DNA from: Scybalousia_A sp964639765
GTDB taxonomy: Bacteria; Bacteroidota; Bacteroidia; Bacteroidales; P3
Reading direction: 5' to 3'
Length of the DNA: 52,983 nt
Assembly (NCBI GenBank): GCA_964639765.1
Contig: CAZXEN010000015.1
Coordinates: forward strand, 1 to 52,983
The notes under the pieces were generated by a model that ran no database searches, was not told where the DNA came from, and saw only the letters and a program-made list of their open reading frames with translations. Shown here piece after piece: positions 27,628 through 34,756 of the stretch; the first letter of the stretch is position 1, and each line of letters starts with the position of its first letter. Position numbers and translations under genes: made by a program.

Positions 27628-29784
27628 ATGAGACCAGATTTTACAAATGTGGACTTCAAGAAAGCAAACAACCACAAGGATTTCAGAAAGTGGGAAGAAG
27701 AAGTTCATAATGACAAGAATTGGATAACTCCTGAGCAAATACCTGTTAAATCCGTTTATGGCGAAGAAGACTTGTACGGCATGGAACATCTTAACTATGC
27801 TGCAGGTGTTGCTCCTTATCTCAGAGGACCTTATAGTACTATGTATGTAATGCGTCCTTGGACAATAAGACAATATGCCGGTTTTTCAACAGCAGAAGAA
27901 AGTAATGCATTTTATCGTCGTAATATAGCAGCAGGACAAAAAGGTTTGTCGGTTGCTTTTGATTTGCCTACACATAGAGGATATGATTCCGACCATCCAA
28001 GAGTTGTGGGCGATGTAGGAAAAGCTGGTGTTGCAGTAGATAGTATTCTTGACATGAAAATACTGTTCAATCAGATAGATTTAGGAAAAATGTCTGTATC
28101 CATGACAATGAACGGAGCAGTGTTGCCTATTCTTTCTTTCTATATTATCGCAGCAGAAGAACAAGGCGTAAAACAGGACCAGCTGGCAGGTACTATCCAG
28201 AACGATATCCTTAAGGAATTCATGGTGAGAAATACTTATATCTACCCGCCTAAGCCTTCCATGAAAATCATTGCAGATATTTTTGAATACACTTCAAAGA
28301 ACATGCCTAAGTTCAATTCCATTTCTATCTCAGGCTATCACATGCAGGAAGCAGGTGCAACAGCCGACATAGAAATGGCTTACACTCTTGCAGATGGTTT
28401 GGAATATCTTAGAGCAGGAATAAATGCCGGTATGAGTGTAGATCAGTTTGCTCCTCGTTTATCTTTCTTCTGGGGTGTAGGTATGAATCATTTCATGGAG
28501 ATTGCAAAGATGCGTGCTGCAAGAATGCTTTGGGCCAAGATAGTAAGTCAATTCCATCCGGAAAATCCAAAATCCCTTGCTCTTAGAACTCACTCCCAGA
28601 CATCAGGCTGGTCTCTTACAGAACAGGATCCGTTCAATAATGTTGCCCGTACTTGTATTGAGGCTATGGGAGCAGCCCTTGGCCATACACAGTCCCTACA
28701 TACCAACGCATTGGATGAAGCCATTGCATTGCCTACTGACTTTTCTGCACGTATAGCAAGAAACACACAGATATATCTTCAGGAAGAGACCAATATCTGC
28801 AGAAGTCTTGACCCATGGGCTGGAAGTTATTATGTGGAAAGCCTTACCCATGAGCTTGCTCACAGAGCTTGGGGACACATACAGGAAGTTGAAAAACTTG
28901 GAGGTATGGCTTCTGCTATAGAAAGCGGTATTCCAAAGATGCGTATAGAGGAGTCTTCTGCAAGAAAGCAGGCAAGAATAGATGCAGGAATAGATACCAT
29001 ACTTGGAGTCAATAAATACAGATTGGCACACGAAGATGCTATTGATACACTTGAAGTAGATAACACCGCAGTAAGGGAAGCTCAGATAAAACGTCTGCAG
29101 AAACTGAGAGCAGAACGAAATGAAGATGACGTACAGGAAGCTTTGCGAAAATTATCCCACGTTGCCCAGACAGGAGAAGGCAATCTGCTTGAAATGAGTA
29201 TTGACTGTGCAAGAAAACGTGCTTCATTGGGAGAAATATCTGATGCTTGCGAGAAACATTTTGGAAGATATAAAGCAAAAATAAATTTGATTTCAGGCGT
29301 GTATAGTAGTGCAACAAAAGACAGTGCCAAGTTCAAGAAGGCACAAGAGATGGTTAAAGAGTTTGAAAAACTTGAAGGCAGAAGACCAAGAGTAATGATT
29401 GCCAAGATGGGACAAGACGGACACGACAGAGGAGCAAAGGTTGTGGCAACAGGCTATGCTGATATAGGCTTTGATGTTGATATGGGTCCATTGTTCCAAA
29501 CTCCAGAGGAATGTGCTAAGCAAGCTGTGGAAAACGATGTTCATATTCTTGGAGCATCTTCTTTGGCTGCCGGACACAAAACTCTTCTTCCTCAGGTTAT
29601 AAAAGAACTCAAGAAACTCGGAAGAGAAGATATTATCGTAACTGCCGGTGGCGTTATCCCGCCTCAAGACTATCAGTTCCTGTATGATGCAGGTGTTGCA
29701 GCAGTATTTGGTCCTGGTACGGTAGTTTCTGATTCTGCCATCAAGATGATGGAACTTTTGTTTGAACAAAGAAAAGAAGATTAA
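27628..29784 (+). CDS. Methylmalonyl-CoA mutase, large (catalytic) subunit
   Basis: The B12 enzyme interconverts succinyl-CoA and (R)-methylmalonyl-CoA, the route to propionate in Bacteroidota. The 718-residue chain has the TIM-barrel substrate domain (AFDLPTHRGYDSDHP and RTHSQTSGWSLTEQDP) and a C-terminal cobalamin domain with D597-G-H599-D-R-G602, where His599 is the lower axial ligand. GASSLAAGHKTLLP and TAGGVIPPQDY complete the B12 fold. This is the complete catalytic subunit. The small subunit gene, usually directly upstream, is absent; the gene has its own promoter and terminator. Epimerase and decarboxylase genes are also not in the window. Confidence 0.95.
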   Translation: MRPDFTNVDFKKANNHKDFRKWEEEVHNDKNWITPEQIPVKSVYGEEDLYGMEHLNYAAGVAPYLRGPYSTMYVMRPWTIRQYAGFSTAEESNAFYRRNIAAGQKGLSVAFDLPTHRGYDSDHPRVVGDVGKAGVAVDSILDMKILFNQIDLGKMSVSMTMNGAVLPILSFYIIAAEEQGVKQDQLAGTIQNDILKEFMVRNTYIYPPKPSMKIIADIFEYTSKNMPKFNSISISGYHMQEAGATADIEMAYTLADGLEYLRAGINAGMSVDQFAPRLSFFWGVGMNHFMEIAKMRAARMLWAKIVSQFHPENPKSLALRTHSQTSGWSLTEQDPFNNVARTCIEAMGAALGHTQSLHTNALDEAIALPTDFSARIARNTQIYLQEETNICRSLDPWAGSYYVESLTHELAHRAWGHIQEVEKLGGMASAIESGIPKMRIEESSARKQARIDAGIDTILGVNKYRLAHEDAIDTLEVDNTAVREAQIKRLQKLRAERNEDDVQEALRKLSHVAQTGEGNLLEMSIDCARKRASLGEISDACEKHFGRYKAKINLISGVYSSATKDSAKFKKAQEMVKEFEKLEGRRPRVMIAKMGQDGHDRGAKVVATGYADIGFDVDMGPLFQTPEECAKQAVENDVHILGASSLAAGHKTLLPQVIKELKKLGREDIIVTAGGVIPPQDYQFLYDAGVAAVFGPGTVVSDSAIKMMELLFEQRKED

Positions 29785-29815
29785 GGAATACTTCTGTTTT
29801 AATCTTCGGCTTTTT

Positions 29816-29848
29816 AACCGTCAGGACTGATGTCCTTGGCGGTTTTTC
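29816..29848 (+). terminator. Intrinsic terminator of the mutase gene
   Basis: The hairpin AACCGTCAGGAC (29816-29827), TGAT loop, GTCCTTGGCGGTT (to 29844) pairs along most of its length and is followed by a T run. Confidence 0.85.
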
Positions 29849-29934
29849 TTTGTGCTGTAAAGATTTTCAAAATGGCTAAAACTTAACATACAATAAGTAG
29901 GATTTCTTTCCAAAAAGAGTTGGTTTTCGCAAAA

Positions 29935-30020
29935 AAAAACGAAGTTTTTAGGGTATAAAAACTTCGTTTTTGCAGGGTAAAAACGAAGTCTTTTTTTTCA
30001 GAAACGAAGTCTTTTTTCTC
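29935..30020. repeat. Cluster of four ACGAAGT repeat units with a perfect 16-bp inverted repeat
   Basis: AAAAACGAAGTTTTTA (29935-29950) and its exact complement TAAAAACTTCGTTTTT (29956-29971) are separated by GGGTA. Two further direct copies follow: AAAACGAAGTCTTTTTT near 29979 and GAAACGAAGTCTTTTTT near 30001. Each first-type unit can also fold on itself (AAAAC-GAA-GTTTT). No gene is present; the 64-codon frame on the complement across it is an artefact of the repeats. The cluster may act as a terminator or as a small repetitive element. Confidence 0.7.
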
Positions 30021-30042
30021 CGCTACGGAAACCCAAAAACAA

Positions 30043-30073
30043 AACAGCGGATATACAAGATATATCCGCTGTT
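30043..30073 (-). terminator. Intrinsic terminator of the small secreted protein gene
   Basis: A perfect 13-bp stem, AACAGCGGATATA (30043-30055) / TATATCCGCTGTT (30061-30073), with loop CAAGA. On the complement it is followed by TTGTTTTTGGG. It ends the minus-strand gene at 30093. Confidence 0.85.
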
Positions 30074-30092
30074 CCATCGTATTTTTTTCTTG

Positions 30093-30554
30093 CTATCTGT
30101 TCAAAATGTGCTGTCTGTAGAAGTCCTTGTCATAGGAAACAACCCAAATCTTGTCGTCCTGCTGCAAGGTTGCCAAGACTCTTTCTCTTTTGAGCTGATG
30201 CATCTGTCTGTATGTAGCAGCACTCAAATCAGAGGTCTCAAAGACCATGATGCTAATATTCATGTCTTCTCCGCCTTGGTAACTTTTTATGTCCTGCAAC
30301 ACCCTTTGTCCATACTCAGAGTTCTTCTTTATGGTGGAAGTGAAATAGACATTCTGGCTTTCCAGCTTGTTGATATAGCAAGCCAAGACTATATTCTCCT
30401 GACTGTTTATTGCTGCAGGATAAACATTCTCATAGTTATCCACACTGACACTGTTTGCGTTAAAGCCCAAAACTTCGTTTGCCTGCTGTGCAGAAACACC
30501 GTACATTGCAAAGAATGCAAACGCAAATAAAACTATTTTTTTCAATGCTTTCAT
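30093..30554 (-). CDS. Small secreted protein of unknown function
   Basis: The 153-residue protein has a signal peptide (1-22, GVSA/QQ). The family is not recognised. The mature part alternates beta-like stretches (NIVLACYINKLESQNVYFTS) and a basic helical region (ATYRQMHQLKRERVLATLQ), and it ends in YDKDFYRQHILNR. No cysteine pair or lipobox is present, so a periplasmic soluble protein is likely. It has its own -7 box (30580-30587) and terminator, so it is monocistronic. Confidence 0.75.
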   Translation of the reverse strand: MKALKKIVLFAFAFFAMYGVSAQQANEVLGFNANSVSVDNYENVYPAAINSQENIVLACYINKLESQNVYFTSTIKKNSEYGQRVLQDIKSYQGGEDMNISIMVFETSDLSAATYRQMHQLKRERVLATLQQDDKIWVVSYDKDFYRQHILNR

Positions 30555-30579
30555 AATGTTCTTGTATTAAATGTGTCTG

Positions 30580-30587
30580 CAAAGATA
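30580..30587 (-). promoter_or_regulatory. -7 box upstream of the small secreted protein gene
   Basis: TATCTTTG on the complement matches TAnnTTTG, 25 nt before the ATG. No TTTG is seen at the -33 distance. Confidence 0.45.
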
Positions 30588-30627
30588 GTGATTTTTTGAA
30601 AAACAGGAATATTTTCCAGATTTTTTT

Positions 30628-31161
30628 TTACAATAATGTTTTTCTTACAAAATCCCAAAGAACTATTCCGCAAGTAACAGAAACATTGAAAGAATGTTTT
30701 GTTCCAAACTGGGGTATCTCTATTGTATCGTCTGAAATATCCACAACGCCCTGTTCCACTCCATCTACTTCATTGCCAAGGACAACAGCACATGGGGTAT
30801 TGTCCCGCTGAAAGTTTTGAAGCATGGTGCTGTTTTGTGTCTGTTCTATTGAATATATTCTATAGCCTTTGTCCCTCAGTTCCTCTATACATTGCATAGT
30901 GTCTTCATAATAAACCCAATCCACACTTTCTGTTGCACCCAAGGCTGTCTTGTTTATCTCCCTGTTTGGAGGCGTTGCAGTTATACCGCACAGACAAAGC
31001 CTTTCTACACGGAAAGCATCACAAGTTCTGAAAATGCTTCCTATATTGTTCATACTTCTGACATTATCCAGCACAACCACTATAGGATTTTTCTCTGAAT
31101 TCTTGAACTCCTCCACACTTATACGGTGCAGTTCTTCCATGGACAGCTTTGCTTTATTCAT
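30628..31161 (-). CDS. SpoU/TrmH-type RNA 2'-O-methyltransferase
   Basis: The 177-residue SPOUT protein has the three SpoU motifs: NNIGSIFRTCDAF, LGNEVDGV and IPQFGTKHSFNVSVTCGI. It should methylate a ribose in tRNA or rRNA using S-adenosylmethionine bound in the C-terminal knot. The length, without an extra N-terminal RNA-binding domain, resembles TrmH/TrmL-like enzymes, but the target cannot be named. Its start lies 8 nt inside the end of the upstream GldN-like gene, so it is the third gene of that operon. Confidence 0.92.
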   Translation of the reverse strand: MNKAKLSMEELHRISVEEFKNSEKNPIVVVLDNVRSMNNIGSIFRTCDAFRVERLCLCGITATPPNREINKTALGATESVDWVYYEDTMQCIEELRDKGYRIYSIEQTQNSTMLQNFQRDNTPCAVVLGNEVDGVEQGVVDISDDTIEIPQFGTKHSFNVSVTCGIVLWDFVRKTLL

Positions 31162-32128
31162 CTGTTGGTTTTGATTTGTTCACTATTCTTAGTCCAAGCT
31201 GCATATATATTTCTTCATCATAGGGATAAAGAGGTAGAAAATAATGTACTCTTTTCATTATCTCAAGAGTGGCAGGGTCTATGCTCCATGTCTCTGCTAT
31301 CCTTATGGCTTCAATATCTTCCGGCACAATGTCTGTATATACCGTTTTGGAAACATCCTGTCCGCTTTCTTCATCATATATACTGACATTCTTTGAAAGA
31401 ACAAGCAGGTCATCTATCTCTTTTGGAGCCTTGAACTCTTCACCGTTGGGACGATAGAACGTCATCTTTTTGTTTTGAATGTTGTCAAACAAAGAAAAAG
31501 TGAAAGGCATCTTGACAGGATATTTCAATGGCAGAAGACTAAGCACCGTGTCCGGTATGGAAAGCCTCTGACTGACAGCAGGAGTCTTTTTGTCTTTGAT
31601 TTCCAATTCGTTCTTGTTCAGAAAAATCCAGAACAGGGGCATTTGGACGCTGTCGGTTTTCTCTCCATTGAAGTGTTTGTAACGCACAATGTATGGACAA
31701 TAAGCCAAGACTTTCTTTTCTATGGAAAGAGTCTTGTAATCGTATCTCACACCTTCCTCAAAATCGTATGCAGAGATATATGGCACAATATAATCCAGAA
31801 CATCTTCTTTCTTCAGTGCTGTTCCAAAATTGTTTTTTTCAAATTCCATCACTCTGTTTATCACGGTATCAAGGTTCAGTTCCCGTTTTCTTTCGTCATA
31901 TATCTTTATACGGTTTTCCTTTACTGCCGAAAGGATAGTCTTTGCCAGCTCTTCCCTGAAAAAACCTGTGATGTGTTCAAACTTCTTGGGATTAAGGCTG
32001 TGGTTTATTTCCTTTTCGGGATTGAAGACGCCGACTTTGTGCTTTTCATATTCAATGCTGTATGTCTCGTTCTGTGCTTCCAAGCCACAGGACAACAAGA
32101 TTGCAAGCAAATATATAATCTTTTTCAT
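31154..32128 (-). CDS. GldN-like secreted protein, copy 2
   Basis: The 324-residue protein has a signal peptide (1-18, GLEA/QN). Residues 50-170 resemble the GldN/PorN family of T9SS: a helical segment with ENRIKIYDERKRELN, then YKTLSIEKKVLAYCPYI and PLFWIFLN, corresponding to the family's WxxDK...GICP...PLFW elements. A similar layout recurs weakly in the second half, ending in TWSIDPATLEIMKRVHYFLPL. It is paralogous to the gene 4 bp upstream. Genuine gldN normally follows gldKLM; those genes are absent here, so this is probably a specialised relative. Assignment is by motif reading only. Confidence 0.55.
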   Translation of the reverse strand: MKKIIYLLAILLSCGLEAQNETYSIEYEKHKVGVFNPEKEINHSLNPKKFEHITGFFREELAKTILSAVKENRIKIYDERKRELNLDTVINRVMEFEKNNFGTALKKEDVLDYIVPYISAYDFEEGVRYDYKTLSIEKKVLAYCPYIVRYKHFNGEKTDSVQMPLFWIFLNKNELEIKDKKTPAVSQRLSIPDTVLSLLPLKYPVKMPFTFSLFDNIQNKKMTFYRPNGEEFKAPKEIDDLLVLSKNVSIYDEESGQDVSKTVYTDIVPEDIEAIRIAETWSIDPATLEIMKRVHYFLPLYPYDEEIYMQLGLRIVNKSKPTDE

Positions 32129-32132
32129 ATTG

Positions 32133-33137
32133 TTATTTTTTTCTGATATAATAAACAGGATAATAGTACAGGAAGTTGCCCTCCTTGTCCCTGATGCTTA
32201 CAAGTGGAGCAACATAGTTGGTATGTTTGACAAAAGACAAGGTGTTTTTACTGAAATATATTTCTTCCCCAAACCTCAAGTGTTCAAAATCCTCTGACTG
32301 AAACTGCATATTGAGTGTGGTGTCTGTTTCTTTCAAGTTGTTGTCTCCCAGATCCTCTATGATGCTTTCTGTCTTGGAATACTTTCTACGCTTAATAATG
32401 TTGGACTTCTGCAAGGCTTCCGTCATGTCTGGATTTTCAAAAACAGGTATCTCCATATTCTCCGCCATATATATCAGTCTGTCAAAATAAGGTATGGAAT
32501 ACTCCTCTTCCAGATTGTTGTCCCACCACATATATGGAGTATAGTTGTAGATAGGTATGGTATAATGGATATTTCTCGTAATCAACAGCAGGTCTTCGTT
32601 GCTTTGCGTCTCCTTTTGCCTTATCCAGCCAAGAGAAAAACTGAAAGCCTCCCTTGGTTCAAAACCTTCATCGGTCAGATACAGGGAATCCATACTCACT
32701 ACAGGGCAGTAAGCCAAGACTTTCTTGCTTATAAGCATGGTCTCTGTGCTGTATGTCCATTCTTCCTTGAACTTTATCTTGGTGATGTTGTTCTCCAAGA
32801 TATTCTGCACCTCTTTCTTGCTCATTTTTTTGTGGTAGTAGACGGACAGACTGTTTGTCAGCTTGGCAAACATAGTGTCCCAGACAACGGGCTTGCCTTG
32901 CTGGTCAAGAACTTCAAGCTTCCTGTTCTTCCAACTGTCCATAAGCAAATCCATTGCTTCCCAAAAGAAACGTTGGTTTACTTTATAGTTACAGACGACT
33001 GAATCTTTTGTCTTGTCTGATTTGACTGTGTTTTCCGTAAGGTCTATTTTGTAGACTATTTTCTTGGTCAGCAGTCTCTCTTGCGAGAACAGCAACGGAG
33101 AAAGTGCAATAAAAAAGATAAAAAAGATTTTTCTCAT
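32133..33137 (-). CDS. GldN-like secreted protein, copy 1
   Basis: The 334-residue protein has a signal peptide (1-19, LLFS/QE). The N-terminal half has WKNRKLEVLDQQGKPV, then EEWTYSTETMLISKKVLAYCPVV and SLGWIRQK, close to GldN's EDWxxDK...GICPV and Trp-containing strand and shared with copy 2 (ISKKVLAYCP versus IEKKVLAYCP). A second region (residues 215-330) repeats the organisation with YFSKNTLSFVKHTNYVAPL. It starts the three-gene run with copy 2 and SpoU. A role in secretion or gliding is inferred from this similarity and is uncertain. Confidence 0.55.
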   Translation of the reverse strand: MRKIFFIFFIALSPLLFSQERLLTKKIVYKIDLTENTVKSDKTKDSVVCNYKVNQRFFWEAMDLLMDSWKNRKLEVLDQQGKPVVWDTMFAKLTNSLSVYYHKKMSKKEVQNILENNITKIKFKEEWTYSTETMLISKKVLAYCPVVSMDSLYLTDEGFEPREAFSFSLGWIRQKETQSNEDLLLITRNIHYTIPIYNYTPYMWWDNNLEEEYSIPYFDRLIYMAENMEIPVFENPDMTEALQKSNIIKRRKYSKTESIIEDLGDNNLKETDTTLNMQFQSEDFEHLRFGEEIYFSKNTLSFVKHTNYVAPLVSIRDKEGNFLYYYPVYYIRKK

Positions 33138-33160
33138 AACAAAAGTCTTAAAAACTTCTG

Positions 33161-33168
33161 CAAAAGTA
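33161..33168 (-). promoter_or_regulatory. -7 box of the GldN-like/SpoU operon
   Basis: TACTTTTG on the complement matches TAnnTTTG, 23 nt upstream of the ATG at 33137. No clear -33 element is seen. The intervening leader contains the 13-nt word at 33141-33153 that is shared with the HD gene leader. Confidence 0.5.
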
Positions 33169-33229
33169 GTATATTATTTATTCTTGAAGGTTTAAGAGCG
33201 GATTTTTTTTCATAATGTATGCGTTTTTC

Positions 33230-33260
33230 TTTGCTGTTTTTGAATTTATATATATTTTTG
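33230..33260 (+). promoter_or_regulatory. Promoter of the arginine decarboxylase gene
   Basis: TTTG (33230-33233), 19 nt, then TATTTTTG (33253-33260). The leader to the ATG at 33344 is about 75-80 nt and shows no clear riboswitch. Confidence 0.65.
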
Positions 33261-33343
33261 CAGGCCGTAAAAAGCCAAAGTAATTGACTTGAATGGAAGA
33301 AAAATCAACAAAGTAACAAAGTCGGATAGAAAAAATTTTTGCA

Positions 33344-34741
33344 ATGAAAAACAAATACATTGACCTTATAGAACAAACTTTTGAGTTCCCACAAGATGAG
33401 TTTTCTGTTGAAGACGAAGAACTGAATTTCCATGACATACCTCTTATGGATATTATAAAACAATACGGCACACCGCTAAAAATCACCTATCTGCCAAAGA
33501 TTTCTTCCCAGATACAGAAAGGAAAACGTCTGTTCAATGTAGCACGTGCAAAGGTTGATTACAAAGGCACCTACAACTATTGCTATTGTACAAAATCTTC
33601 CCACTTCGCTTTTGTATTGGAGGAGGTATTGAAGAACGAAGTAAATCTGGAGACTTCCTCTGCCTTTGACATAAACATCATAGAAGAATTGTATAATCAA
33701 GGCAAGATAACCAAGGAGCAGTTTATTATATGCAATGGCTTCAAAAGACCTCAATACATTGAGAATATCGGTTCATTGATAGACAACGGCTGGAGCAATA
33801 TCATACCTATCATAGACAACATAGAAGAGTTGGATGCCATGGAAGACCATATAGCAAGCAAATGCACCGTTGGAATACGCATAGCCACAGAGGAGGCTCC
33901 TCAGTTTGACTTCTACACCTCCAGACTTGGCATCCGCTACAACGAAATCATAAACTTCTACAAGACAAAGATAAAAAACAACAGAAAATTCAAACTGAAG
34001 ATGCTCCATTTCTTCATAAACACCGGCATAAAGGACACTGCCTACTATTGGAGTGAGCTGGGAAAATGCGTCAATGTGTATTGTGAGCTGAAAAAGATAG
34101 CACCTGAATTGGACTGTTTGAACATAGGCGGCGGTTTCCCTATAAAGAATTCCTTGGGCTTTGAGTATGACTACGAATATATGACCGAAGAAATCCTTGC
34201 CCAGATAAAAGAGAACTGCAACAAGAACGGCGTGGAAGAACCCAACATCTTTACTGAGTTTGGTTCGTTCACCGTGGGAGAAGCAGGCTGTATCCTCTAC
34301 TCTATCATAGACCAAAAGAGACAGAACGACAGAGAATTATGGTATATGATTGATTCTTCTTTCATAACAACCCTTCCTGACACATGGGGAATAGGACAAC
34401 GCTTCATACTTCTTCCCATAAACAAATGGAACAACGAATATGGCAGGGTCTTTCTTGGAGGTCTGACTTGTGACTCACAGGACTATTATTCAGCAGAAAC
34501 CCATTCCAACGCAATATTTCTTCCCAAGTTTCAGAACGGAGACAACGAACCCCTGTATATAGGCTTTTTCCACACAGGAGCCTACCAAGAGAGTTTGGCG
34601 GGCTACGGTGGAGTGCAGCACTGTCTGATACCACAACCAAAACACGTGATTTTGGACAAAGACGAAAACGGAGAATGGACAACAAAGCTGTTCGCCAAGG
34701 AACAAAGCCACAAATCCATGCTGAAGATTTTGGGTTATTAG
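33344..34741 (+). CDS. Arginine decarboxylase (Bacteroidota short type, PLP fold III)
   Basis: The protein belongs to the alanine-racemase-fold decarboxylases that make polyamine precursors, here most likely agmatine from arginine. The 465-residue chain has Lys84 in YCTKSSHF as the PLP Schiff-base lysine, the phosphate-binding IGGGFP at 261-266, and Cys376-Asp377 in LTCDSQD from the second half of the dimer active site. It matches the start MxxKYIDLIxQTFxFPQDEF of this phylum-specific form. The assignment to arginine rather than carboxynorspermidine rests on overall similarity and length. No downstream polyamine genes are nearby. Its 3' end is only 15 bp from the convergent HhH gene. Confidence 0.85.
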   Translation: MKNKYIDLIEQTFEFPQDEFSVEDEELNFHDIPLMDIIKQYGTPLKITYLPKISSQIQKGKRLFNVARAKVDYKGTYNYCYCTKSSHFAFVLEEVLKNEVNLETSSAFDINIIEELYNQGKITKEQFIICNGFKRPQYIENIGSLIDNGWSNIIPIIDNIEELDAMEDHIASKCTVGIRIATEEAPQFDFYTSRLGIRYNEIINFYKTKIKNNRKFKLKMLHFFINTGIKDTAYYWSELGKCVNVYCELKKIAPELDCLNIGGGFPIKNSLGFEYDYEYMTEEILAQIKENCNKNGVEEPNIFTEFGSFTVGEAGCILYSIIDQKRQNDRELWYMIDSSFITTLPDTWGIGQRFILLPINKWNNEYGRVFLGGLTCDSQDYYSAETHSNAIFLPKFQNGDNEPLYIGFFHTGAYQESLAGYGGVQHCLIPQPKHVILDKDENGEWTTKLFAKEQSHKSMLKILGY

Positions 34742-34756
34742 AAAAGAGTCCTCTGT

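Noticed and set aside
29883..30077. 64-codon frame on the complement across the repeat cluster
   Set aside because: Its KKDFV repeats come from the DNA repeats; no start context or promoter is present.
31475..32146. 223-codon plus-strand frame
   Set aside because: Antisense to a GldN-like gene with signal peptide and operon context; the translation shows no family features.
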